DNA from: Saprospiraceae bacterium
GTDB lineage: Bacteria; Bacteroidota; Bacteroidia; Chitinophagales; Saprospiraceae
Direction of reading: 5' to 3'
DNA: 64,000 bases
Assembly: GCA_016722285.1 (NCBI GenBank)
Contig: JADKGI010000001.1
Span: 124,001 to 188,000 of the forward strand
The translations under genes and the position numbers were made by a program. Below are positions 57,312-64,000 of the stretch, one piece after another. How positions within the stretch are numbered: the first letter of the stretch is position 1; each line of letters starts with the position of its first letter. Under the pieces are notes generated by a model. It was given only the letters and a program-made list of their open reading frames with translations, did no database searches and was not told the origin of the DNA.

Positions 57312-58595
57312 TTACCTTTCTGACAGCGTTTTGTTAATGTCAGTTTTTGCAGCCTGAAAAGCCGGAATAAATGATGCAATAAAGCCCAATAACAAAGATA
57401 CAATCAGGATAAACCATTCCTCCCGGATCCATGACCATCCTGTAAAACTATACCTGAAATCAGCTTTCAAATATTTCGCAATCACTTCCATCCCAATATG
57501 ACTCATTAAGCTGCCAATCACAAACCCTATGCCGGCAAGAATCAAACCTTCTATAATGATCAAAGCAAACACCTTGAGCATGCCTGCACCCATAACTCTC
57601 AATAGTGCAAGTTCATACTTGCGCTCACGCATACTCTTAAAAAGTGAAATAAAAATACTCAAAGCCGATACGACGGCTATCAATATAGCCAAAATTCTGA
57701 GGGCATCAGTACCTACTCCCATCATACTATAAAGTCTGTTTATCTCTATTGCCGGAGAAGCGGCCTGCATTTCAGTATTTTCATTGATGTTTCTACCGAA
57801 ATTGAGCGCTTGAAAATTTGTTTTGTTCTTGTATTGTATCAGTACAGATGTTATTTCCTGATCCGTATGATGAAGCAAATCTTTGTTACTGTTATCATGC
57901 TGGTGGCTTTCATTTTTTACATGTTGGCTAATACTTTCTGCAGGATTTATGTCTTTTGTATCGGTTTTTTCATTATGTTCGTGGACAAGCCAGATAGTCT
58001 CGGTATTGGTAAAAATAAGTTGATCCATCACGGAGCCTGATGCGTCCAATATTCCCTTTACCGTAAAAGAATGCTCATCGTGGGCCATATCATCTTCCAC
58101 AAAACCATGGGCACTTACAAATTTATCGCCCAAGCCCAGACCTGTTGCATCAGCTACTGTTTTGCCGATAGTCACCTCAAAATCATTTTTCCACAAAGTA
58201 CCTTCCTTAAGCTTACCTTTATAGAGATCCACGATATCGTGATTGGTGCCGACAATCCGGTATGTTTTGAAATTATCTCCCAACGATAGCGGGATGGATT
58301 TTTTGATGAGTGGGTGAGCATCATTGAGTAAAGGGGCTGCATTTTTTATAGAAATATTTCCGGTTGGATTGTCGATGTGGTACATATTACACAGTATCAT
58401 CTGTAAGGGACTACCTTTTGCTCCGACTACCAGATCTATTTCTGCCAGATTCTTATCAAATTTGTCTTTGAGCTGGGTATTAAAAAGCATGAGAAAGGAT
58501 ATAAGTCCTACACCCAATCCAAAGAGGATGATGCTCATCAGTAGATTCAATGGATTGCTGATAATATTGCGCCAGGCAATTTGTACTATATTCAT
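57312..58595 (-). CDS. FtsX/MacB-type ABC transporter permease with His-rich loop
   Basis: 427 residues: one N-terminal helix, a large extracytoplasmic domain, and three C-terminal helices (ILAILIAVVSALSIFISLF, IEGLILAGIGFVIGSLM, LIVSLLLGFIASFIPAF). This is the type VII ABC (LolC/MacB) architecture. In the extracytoplasmic domain, residues about 165-245 contain many histidines (EDDMAHDEHSF, LVHEHNEK, NESHQHDNS, DLLHHTDQE), suggesting metal binding. The partner ATPase gene ends 2 bp upstream. Likely substrates are a lipoprotein, a metal or a metallated cofactor; a zinc link is inference. Confidence 0.85.
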   Translation of the reverse strand: MNIVQIAWRNIISNPLNLLMSIILFGLGVGLISFLMLFNTQLKDKFDKNLAEIDLVVGAKGSPLQMILCNMYHIDNPTGNISIKNAAPLLNDAHPLIKKSIPLSLGDNFKTYRIVGTNHDIVDLYKGKLKEGTLWKNDFEVTIGKTVADATGLGLGDKFVSAHGFVEDDMAHDEHSFTVKGILDASGSVMDQLIFTNTETIWLVHEHNEKTDTKDINPAESISQHVKNESHQHDNSNKDLLHHTDQEITSVLIQYKNKTNFQALNFGRNINENTEMQAASPAIEINRLYSMMGVGTDALRILAILIAVVSALSIFISLFKSMRERKYELALLRVMGAGMLKVFALIIIEGLILAGIGFVIGSLMSHIGMEVIAKYLKADFRYSFTGWSWIREEWFILIVSLLLGFIASFIPAFQAAKTDINKTLSER

Positions 58596-58597
58596 GC

Positions 58598-59227
58598 TTA
58601 TTGCAGTATTATTCTGTGTTCAATTTTATCTTTCAGCCGGGTATCGTGGGTGACAATAATCAATGCTGAACCAGCTTGTTTTGCCTGTTCTTCGAGCAAA
58701 AGTAACACTTCATCACAGTTTATATCGTCCAATGCTGACGTTGGTTCATCGGCCAGAATTAATTTTGGTTGGTTGATGATGGCGCGCGCAATGGCCACCC
58801 TTTGTTTTTCTCCCTGACTGAGATCTCTGATACCTTTATTGGCTTTATTGCCGATATTTAACCGGTTGAGCAAGGCTAATGCTTTATTTCTGTCTGTTTT
58901 ATTTCCTGCCAGACTCTGTGCCAGCATGACATTTTCGATGACTGTCAGTGCATTGACAAAATGATTTTGCTGAAAGACAATTCCTATGTTTTTGCCTCTG
59001 AATTTATCCAGGTCCGCTCCGGACAGAGTGTTTATTTCTGTACCGCCAATATTGACTGAACCTTGCTGTGTGGTGAGGATTCCACCTAACAAGTGGAGCA
59101 ACGTAGTCTTACCTACACCAGAAGTACCTAAGATCAGTATCACATCCTTAGATTCACATCTGAAATCAGGAAATACCAAAGATGGCCCGCCCGGATAATT
59201 ATATTTAAGTTGTTCCGTTGAAATCAT
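58598..59227 (-). CDS. ABC transporter ATP-binding protein, LolD/MacB type
   Basis: 209 residues with Walker A GTSGVGKTTLL, signature LSQGEKQRVA, Walker B LILADEPTSALD and the H-loop IIVTHDTRL. This is the LolD/MacB subgroup, which pairs with FtsX-like permeases; the permease gene follows after 2 bp. It starts right after a -7 box and a perfect 37-bp inverted-repeat element. Substrate follows that of the permease and is unknown. Confidence 0.9.
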   Translation of the reverse strand: MISTEQLKYNYPGGPSLVFPDFRCESKDVILILGTSGVGKTTLLHLLGGILTTQQGSVNIGGTEINTLSGADLDKFRGKNIGIVFQQNHFVNALTVIENVMLAQSLAGNKTDRNKALALLNRLNIGNKANKGIRDLSQGEKQRVAIARAIINQPKLILADEPTSALDDINCDEVLLLLEEQAKQAGSALIIVTHDTRLKDKIEHRIILQ

Positions 59228-59231
59228 GCGG

Positions 59232-59239
59232 CAAAGGTA
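59232..59239 (-). promoter_or_regulatory. -7 box (TACCTTTG) directly before the ABC ATPase start
   Basis: TACCTTTG on the minus strand ends five bases before the ATG at 59227, so the transcript would start at or within a few bases of the start codon (a leaderless or near-leaderless mRNA). The perfect inverted repeat at 59242-59278 lies just upstream. The -33 element would fall inside that repeat. Confidence 0.5.
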
Positions 59240-59241
59240 GT

Positions 59242-59278
59242 AAACCCCTATAATTTTTACTAAAAATTATAGGGGTTT
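59242..59278. promoter_or_regulatory. Perfect 17-bp inverted repeat over the ABC-cassette promoter
   Basis: AAACCCCTATAATTTTT (59242-59258) is matched by AAAAATTATAGGGGTTT (59262-59278) with only ACT between. It covers the spacer and -33 region expected for the -7 box at 59232-59239. It could be a strong operator for a dimeric regulator. As RNA it could also be a terminator for the M56-TonB gene, though no T-run follows it on the minus strand. The symmetry is perfect, which is rare by chance at this length. Confidence 0.65.
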
Positions 59279-59370
59279 GAATTAGTTCATAGTTGGTTCA
59301 CGACCAAAATATGTGAGAAATCAATAGAATACAGTGATATCAAAATAATAATACAAGATATTGTCAATTT

Positions 59371-61182
59371 TTATAAAGCAAACATGACGGGCAAAGTATA
59401 TCTCATACTTACTTTTTTGCCTTTAAGTCTGGCAGGAATCCAATTCTGATTCATTTTTGTCATCTCATTCATTACACGAAGTACTTCTTCGCCACACCCA
59501 TATCCGAGATCCTTTTTTAAGTGAATTTCAGACATTTGCCCCTGTTCATCTATCAGAAATTCTACCATACATTTTCCTTCTATCCCTTTTGTTTTCGCTT
59601 CAGCGGGATACTTCATAGTTCTGCTGATAAACCCGGCAAGTTTGCTGTTTGAACAAACTTCTTTTTCGTTCTCATCAGTTAGTTCTTCACAACCTGGAAA
59701 TCTCGGCATTTCATCCACATCTTCACCACTTCCTTGCCCGTTCCAAATGGGTGCGGCGGGAGGAACTGGCGCATTTGGGGGTGGCGGGACTCCTGATGGA
59801 AGAGGAGCAGCAGGAGGACTTGGCGGAGCAGGTGGTGGGGGAGGTATCTCTCCGTATTTGAGTGTATTGGCTTTTTCATTCTTATTCCATTCCACCAGGT
59901 CAAAAGCTTTTATTACCTTCTTGTTCTTATCCTTCACTACAACTATACACTCACCATGATTGTCAGCAACTGATAAAATATACCCTTTTGAGTTTGGTCC
60001 TGATTTGAATCCTTTTGGTGGATTTGGTGCATTGGGTGGACTAGGTGGTAAGGTAGCTGATGGTGGTGCAGGCGGAGTCGGTGCTTTTACGGATGACGGA
60101 GGCGTGGGTGGTACCGGTGGCTTGGCCAAATCTCCATACTTACCTTCATAAGCCTCTTTCTCAGTCTTAATGTTAAGGTTATATGATTCTGATTTACCAT
60201 TTTTTAGTTCGACAACAGCTTTTTCGTTTCTAATATGAATACTTTCCACATCACTGTTGTCAGGAATTGAATCCCTCAAACTCTTTAATTCTTCATCCAT
60301 TAGCTTCATGTGTGTTTTGGATGATGAAAATACAATAACAAATGCTACTACTAACGGTAATAATAAGGCATACTTCCACAATGTTTTTTTATCGGAACTT
60401 TTTGTGTGCATCATTTTAATCCGTTTTTTAATTTGTGAATGAAAAAATTGATTTGTGAGTGCGAGTTCCATACCCGACTTCGATTTATTGATTAATAATT
60501 CAGTGTAGCTACTGACAGAACTATGCTGGCATACATAAGCATCTGCCAGATATTCATGTGCCTGTGACAGTGCCCGTTTGTAAAATATTATCACCGGATT
60601 AAACCAGTAAAAAGCGTGAATTAACTCTGCAAAAAGTACGTCTATCGAGTGCCAGTGTCGTATATGGATTTCTTCATGGTCAAGGATCGTTTGGATATGA
60701 TTTTTCAGTGGTACATGACTACTGATAAATACATACCTGAAAAAGGAAAAAGGCAGGTGAACATCATTTGTTGTGATGATGGTAAAACCCTTTTTCTGAT
60801 CCTTGCTACCTGAAATATAGTATTTATATATCTTCCAAAGTCCGTATCCCATTTTGGCCAGAACAATGGTGACACCGGTTAGGTATATCAAAATTACCAC
60901 CAGCACAAACCAACTAAAATAATCAACCGTTACATCTTTATTGACAGTAGTGGCAAGAAGTACATTTATTTCATCGTTGACATAGCTCCAATGTATCACA
61001 GGAACCTGTTCCGGTGTCAGAGTAAGATATGGTGCCAGTAAGGGTATGATGAGGGAGATTGCAATGGCTGAAAGCAGATAGACTCTGTTATACCTGAAAA
61101 ATGTCATTTCACCCAGCAAAAGATGATAAACCCCATATAGGACGATGAGACAAGTGGATGATTGAAGGAGATAAGTGATCAT
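59371..61182 (-). CDS. M56 peptidase fused to a TonB C-terminal domain
   Basis: 603 residues. Helices lie in the first 120 residues and near 270-290 (KYALLLPLVVAFVIVF). The zinc motif is HEEIH near residue 170, followed by SQAHEYLADAYV. After the last helix come two proline-rich stretches (PPVPPTPPSS, APPSATLPPSPPNAPNPP; PPPPPAPPSPPAAP). The last 90 residues are a TonB_C domain (YPAEAKTKGIEGKCMVEFLIDEQG). The arrangement is typical of Bacteroidota: a BlaR1-like sensor peptidase with a periplasm-spanning TonB arm. The BlaI-type gene lies 1 bp upstream. Proline repeats give a strand-skewed G-rich mirror that encodes nothing. Confidence 0.9.
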   Translation of the reverse strand: MITYLLQSSTCLIVLYGVYHLLLGEMTFFRYNRVYLLSAIAISLIIPLLAPYLTLTPEQVPVIHWSYVNDEINVLLATTVNKDVTVDYFSWFVLVVILIYLTGVTIVLAKMGYGLWKIYKYYISGSKDQKKGFTIITTNDVHLPFSFFRYVFISSHVPLKNHIQTILDHEEIHIRHWHSIDVLFAELIHAFYWFNPVIIFYKRALSQAHEYLADAYVCQHSSVSSYTELLINKSKSGMELALTNQFFHSQIKKRIKMMHTKSSDKKTLWKYALLLPLVVAFVIVFSSSKTHMKLMDEELKSLRDSIPDNSDVESIHIRNEKAVVELKNGKSESYNLNIKTEKEAYEGKYGDLAKPPVPPTPPSSVKAPTPPAPPSATLPPSPPNAPNPPKGFKSGPNSKGYILSVADNHGECIVVVKDKNKKVIKAFDLVEWNKNEKANTLKYGEIPPPPPAPPSPPAAPLPSGVPPPPNAPVPPAAPIWNGQGSGEDVDEMPRFPGCEELTDENEKEVCSNSKLAGFISRTMKYPAEAKTKGIEGKCMVEFLIDEQGQMSEIHLKKDLGYGCGEEVLRVMNEMTKMNQNWIPARLKGKKVSMRYTLPVMFAL

Positions 61183-61183
61183 G

Positions 61184-61561
61184 TTATTTGCTTTTATGTT
61201 GGCTGCTTTTTTTGGCTACATCCTGCTTAATCAGTTCAAGTTCAGATAATGAGATATCATTTTCTTTTACCAAAAAAGAAACAAGTTCATTGACCGAGCC
61301 TTCAAAATAGTTTGTAACTAGTTTCTTGAGCGAAAATTTTGAATATTCTTTTTTACTTATGAGTGGAAAATATTCGTAAGTTTTGCCATATGTCTTATGG
61401 TCAATAAATCCTTTTTTCTCAAGTATTCTGACGATGGATGATACTGAAGAATGGGGTGGTTTGGGGTCAGACATTTCTTCAATCAACGCACTGACCAGTG
61501 AAGGTCCCTTGTCCCAAAACATCTGCATAATTTCTTCTTCTGCTTTTGTCAATTTTTGCAT
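61184..61561 (-). CDS. BlaI/MecI/CopY family repressor
   Basis: 125 residues with a winged helix (TKAEEEIMQMFWDKGPSLVSALIEEM, HSSVSSIVRILEKKGFIDHKTYGKTYEYFP) and a dimerisation tail. It pairs with the M56-TonB gene that begins after it. Unlike the repressor at 19 kb, no convincing inverted repeat of the TACGAA type is visible in its 103-bp upstream gap, so the two repressors probably have different operators. Confidence 0.9.
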   Translation of the reverse strand: MQKLTKAEEEIMQMFWDKGPSLVSALIEEMSDPKPPHSSVSSIVRILEKKGFIDHKTYGKTYEYFPLISKKEYSKFSLKKLVTNYFEGSVNELVSFLVKENDISLSELELIKQDVAKKSSQHKSK

Positions 61562-61664
61562 GTCTAATATATTGTATTTGTGCTTAATTTAATTTTTTTA
61601 AAATATGGGATGTATGTACTTTAAATATGTTCCATGAATTCATTTCCATTTTTAATTTTCATCT

Positions 61665-62831
61665 TTATTTTGACTTACCTTTCATAAATCTCAACTCTTT
61701 CAGTACTTTAACCCTTTGTATCGCTATTTCTGCCTGGAGTTTATCCGTAGGTTTTGCATTCAAATATTGCTCATAATATTTGATAGCCTTTGATTTGTCT
61801 TTGTAATATTGCTCTGCAGCATTACCCATATAATAATATATCAAAGGGTCCCAGGAGTACTGAAGGCATGAATTGTAGTTGTCAATCGCTGCTTTAAAAT
61901 CTCCATTTTGTGTATTAATCCTGGCAAGGCCCCGATAATACTGATCCAGGTTTTCGGATATTCCGGCTTTAATGGCTTCATTGTAGAAGTACATTGATTT
62001 CTCAAATTCCTTCTTCTTTTCATACGCAAGAGCCATATAAAATAATGCATATTCCGGATCGCCTTCATTTAATAAGGATTTTTGCAAGTGGTATATTGAT
62101 TTATCCAGCGAATCAACCTGAAGAAAAGCATAGCCCAGCAACTTATTGTAATAATTGTTCAATTCAGTCTGATATGTCAGTTTGTGGAGGATTTCTGTTA
62201 CCGCTTCATAATCTCTGAGCTTATATTTTACTCTGGATAGCAACAATGACAGTCCTATATGCGTACTGTCTGTCTCCAAACCAAGTTTCAGCAAGCTGTC
62301 AGCAGCGTTAATCTCATCCATTCCTATCAACATTTCTGCCAAGCCCTGAATAGTCAGCAAGTCTCTGCTATTTAGCTCCAGGGCTGCCTGATAAGATTGC
62401 ATAGCCTGGGTCTTTTCATTACCCTGAAGGTACAATGAGCCCAGTTTGCGCAGATATACCGGATTGGAGGGATACAATCCTGTAAGTTTTAAATTGTATT
62501 TGACTGCTCTGGGAAGGTTTTGCTGGGTTTCATAAATCGATGCAAGCCTGATTATCGCATCTGAACTAAAGCCTTCCAGATTTTCAAGAACGTGGTAATA
62601 TTCTTTAGCCTTTTGGTAGTCACCGAGCAAATACAGACAATTTGCCATAGATGCCAGATTTCTTTTGTCAGTGGTGTCTCGTTCATAACAAAGACCGTAA
62701 TTTTCCAAAGCCATAAGGTATTGCTGATTTATCATGAGACTATCCGCTTTTGGGCATTGGTTTGACTGCCCGGATATGATGTTTATCCGAATAAAAGCAA
62801 GAGCAATACAAATAAATAATTCTAACTTCAT
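61665..62831 (-). CDS. Exported TPR-repeat protein
   Basis: About 388 residues. The ATG at 62831 (MKLELFICIALAFIRINIISG) gives a clean signal peptide, so I prefer it over the ATG eight codons upstream. At least eight tetratricopeptide repeats follow, such as AMQSYQAALELNSRDLLTIQGLAEM and KKEFEKSMYFYNEAIKAGIS. TPR proteins of this kind are periplasmic or outer-membrane scaffolds. Partners are unknown. The last gene before the tRNA, read leftwards. Confidence 0.82.
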   Translation of the reverse strand: MKLELFICIALAFIRINIISGQSNQCPKADSLMINQQYLMALENYGLCYERDTTDKRNLASMANCLYLLGDYQKAKEYYHVLENLEGFSSDAIIRLASIYETQQNLPRAVKYNLKLTGLYPSNPVYLRKLGSLYLQGNEKTQAMQSYQAALELNSRDLLTIQGLAEMLIGMDEINAADSLLKLGLETDSTHIGLSLLLSRVKYKLRDYEAVTEILHKLTYQTELNNYYNKLLGYAFLQVDSLDKSIYHLQKSLLNEGDPEYALFYMALAYEKKKEFEKSMYFYNEAIKAGISENLDQYYRGLARINTQNGDFKAAIDNYNSCLQYSWDPLIYYYMGNAAEQYYKDKSKAIKYYEQYLNAKPTDKLQAEIAIQRVKVLKELRFMKGKSK

Positions 62832-63012
62832 TTTACTCAATACTGACTTGTACAAAACAAATCCAATTTACTAATTACAACTGATGATACAAATATATAA
62901 CGTATTATTAAGTTGTGCAACTATTTTATACATTTTTATAAAAAAATTTTATGCACCTTTCCATCCTAAAAAAAACTGTTGCCAAAAATACCTGATTGTT
63001 ATTCTATTCTTT

Positions 63013-63020
63013 TATCTTTG
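63013..63020 (+). promoter_or_regulatory. -7 promoter box upstream of the tRNA
   Basis: TATCTTTG fits the Bacteroidota -7 consensus and lies 25 bp before the tRNA 5' end. No -33 element at the usual 19-20 bp was found (a TTG stands only 14 bp away). Confidence 0.4.
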
Positions 63021-63045
63021 CGCCCGTTTTAGACCAATCTGTATT

Positions 63046-63119
63046 GGCGTGGTAGCTCAGCTGGTTAGAGCGCGCGATTCATAATCGCGAGGTCGGCGGA
63101 TCATGCCCGCCTCACGCTA
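63046..63119 (+). tRNA. tRNA with CAU anticodon (tRNA-Met or Ile2)
   Basis: 74-nt cloverleaf. Acceptor GGCGTGG pairs with TCACGCT (two G-U pairs at positions 1-72 and 7-66). The D-arm is GCTC/GAGC, anticodon stem CGCGA/TCGCG with loop TTCATAA, and T-stem GGCGG/CCGCC. The anticodon CAT is at 63080-63082. The T-loop is ATCATGC instead of the usual TTCGANN: T54 is A and A58 is T. CCA is not encoded. Elongator Met is likely because the acceptor starts with G and lacks the initiator features; an Ile (lysidine) tRNA cannot be ruled out. Confidence 0.88.
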
Positions 63120-63126
63120 CAAAATT

Positions 63127-63165
63127 AAAACAGCCCGGCGAATTTTTCGTCGGGCTGTTTTAATT
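63127..63165 (+). terminator. Intrinsic terminator after the tRNA
   Basis: AAAACAGCCCGGCGAA pairs with TTCGTCGGGCTGTTTT around a short T loop, followed by AATT. It ends the tRNA transcript. Confidence 0.85.
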
Positions 63166-63374
63166 CAGAGTATGTTTAAAAAATTTCTTAGTTGCTAATC
63201 AATAGGCAATGGTTCTGACAATAAAATAATTAACAAGTTTAGTGAACTAAATGAGATGATTATTATGAAGGCAGGTTCATAAGATATTGATTATAAGGCA
63301 ATAAAAATTTCAACATACTCTTAAGCTGTTTTACTTTTTAAAGTAAAAATATAAGCTTAATCCGAAGGAGTATT

Positions 63375-63440
63375 ATGAATAAAATGATAGTGTTTAAATC
63401 AGATTGGACAAATCTTTATATCCAATGCCTCAATTATTAG
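63375..63440 (+). CDS. Possible 21-residue peptide with Shine-Dalgarno-like site
   Basis: ATG at 63375 is preceded by GAAGGAG, an unusually strong ribosome binding site for Bacteroidota, four bases away. The frame encodes only 21 residues (MNKMIVFKSDWTNLYIQCLNY). A nested inverted repeat ends 15 bp upstream of the ATG. It could be a leader peptide for the PfkB kinase gene 42 bp downstream, or chance. Confidence 0.2.
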   Translation: MNKMIVFKSDWTNLYIQCLNY

Positions 63441-63481
63441 GCTATTAAGCCTACATTTGCAGCTTACTAAAACTGAAATAC

Positions 63482-64000
63482 ATGAGTCTTCTTACCGTTG
63501 GCACCGTTGCATTTGATACTATTGAAACGCCTTTTGGAAAGGTAGAAATGGTCATAGGCGGTGCCTGTACCTATATCAGCTGGTCCGCTTCGTATTTTAC
63601 GAATGATATCCATCTGGTATCCATAGTAGGTGATGATTTTCCTGAATCTGAGCTCAAAAGATTATCAGACCGAGGGGTTAATATGGATGGACTCAAGATC
63701 GTCAAAGGAGGCAAATCCTTCTTTTGGTCAGGAAAATATCATAACAATATGATCAGTCGCGATACATTGGTGACTGATCTGAATGTATTGGCTGATTTCG
63801 ATCCGATGATTCCGGATTCTGCCAAATCAAGCAAATATGTCATGTTAGGCAACCTCACTCCGGCTATTCAGGCCAGCGTACTTGACCAGCTCGATGGTTC
63901 ACAATCTCTTGTAGCTCTGGATACCATGAATTTTTGGATGGATATTGCCATGGACGAACTCAAGTCTGTGATAAAAAGAATCAATCTTTTGACTATAAAT
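63482..64000 (+). CDS. PfkB-family sugar kinase (3' end outside window)
   Basis: The frame from the ATG at 63482 is open to the window edge (173 codons). The N-terminus SLLTVGTVAFDTIETPFGKVEMVIGGACTYISWSASYF has the PfkB-type GG motif, and IHLVSIVGDDFPESELKRLSDRGVNMDG is the early ribokinase/adenosine-kinase fold. The C-terminal GAGD catalytic motif lies beyond the window. Substrate cannot be told. Confidence 0.88.
   Translation, partial: MSLLTVGTVAFDTIETPFGKVEMVIGGACTYISWSASYFTNDIHLVSIVGDDFPESELKRLSDRGVNMDGLKIVKGGKSFFWSGKYHNNMISRDTLVTDLNVLADFDPMIPDSAKSSKYVMLGNLTPAIQASVLDQLDGSQSLVALDTMNFWMDIAMDELKSVIKRINLLTIN

Larger units (their letters stand above)
63120..63481 (+). other. Gap between tRNA and PfkB kinase gene
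   Basis: 362 bp without a clear gene. It holds the tRNA terminator, a nested inverted repeat (TTAAGCT at 63321-63327 and AGCTTAA at 63354-63360, with TTTTACTTT and AAAGTAAAA inside), and a 21-codon frame at 63375-63440 preceded by GAAGGAG. The latter is listed separately. Confidence 0.5.

Noticed and set aside
59642..60151. Glycine-rich plus-strand frames resembling repeat proteins
   Set aside because: They are the mirror of the proline-rich stretches of the M56-TonB gene on the minus strand.
62884..63084. 66-residue plus-strand frame ending inside the tRNA
   Set aside because: It overlaps the tRNA and its -7 box and is made of chance AT-rich codons.
1..64000. CRISPR array, prophage or rRNA operon
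   Set aside because: No regularly spaced repeats, phage structural genes or rRNA sequence were seen in the window.

Overview
The window looks like chromosome of an AT-rich member of the Bacteroidota, most likely Saprospiria (Saprospiraceae-like). Reasons: type IX secretion parts (PorP/SprF, gliding-motility C-terminal domains, OmpA/PD40 protein), lineage families DUF4270, DUF2480 and DUF4290, bacillithiol enzyme BshA, scarce Shine-Dalgarno sites, and TAnnTTTG-type -7 promoter boxes. The species call is inference.

Layout. 0-5 kb: nusA (cut by the left edge), infB and a TIGR02757 gene. 5-8 kb: a polyamine pair, a biosynthetic arginine decarboxylase broken by one base and a deoxyhypusine-synthase-like enzyme that lacks the catalytic lysine. 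8-15.4 kb: four exported proteins (hydrolase, TlpA-like, YCF48-like, S41-like) next to a LytS/LytTR two-component pair. 15.6-19.1 kb: BlaI repressor, M56 peptidase and PDZ protein, with a clear double operator over the promoter. 19-24 kb: DUF393, radA, a coiled-coil protein, asd. 24-34.3 kb: housekeeping and conserved genes (exported T9SS cargo, EEP, ElaA-type GNAT, serA-like, htpG with a sigma-54-type promoter, scpB, DUF2480, lytic transglycosylase, DinB-cupin fusion). 34.5-39.3 kb: short starch-synthase-like protein, DUF4270, glmS, DUF4290. 39-43.6 kb: MATE pump, HAD hydrolase and an IS1634-family insertion flanked by direct repeats of about 400 bp. 43.6-52.7 kb: T9SS block (OmpA/PD40, PorP/SprF, a protein of about 2,100 residues). 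52.8-57 kb: bshA, xerD-type recombinase, thioredoxin-like, lpxD. 56.6-59.3 kb: LolCDE/MacB-like ABC cassette with a histidine-rich permease and a perfect 17-bp inverted repeat at its promoter. 59.4-61.6 kb: second BlaI/M56 pair, here fused to a TonB C-terminal domain. 61.7-64 kb: TPR protein, a CAU tRNA and the start of a PfkB kinase.

Several otherwise intact genes (arginine decarboxylase, DUF4270 twice, HAD, the giant T9SS protein, lpxD) and the IS transposase are broken by single-base changes, almost all in short homopolymers. This looks more like sequence error than gene decay, so each is described with its reconstructed reading. The most interesting items are the long IS1634-type target duplication, the palindromic operator candidates at 59.25 kb and 19.1 kb, the sigma-54 htpG promoter, the lysine-less deoxyhypusine synthase homologue, and the tRNA with a swapped T-loop pair.
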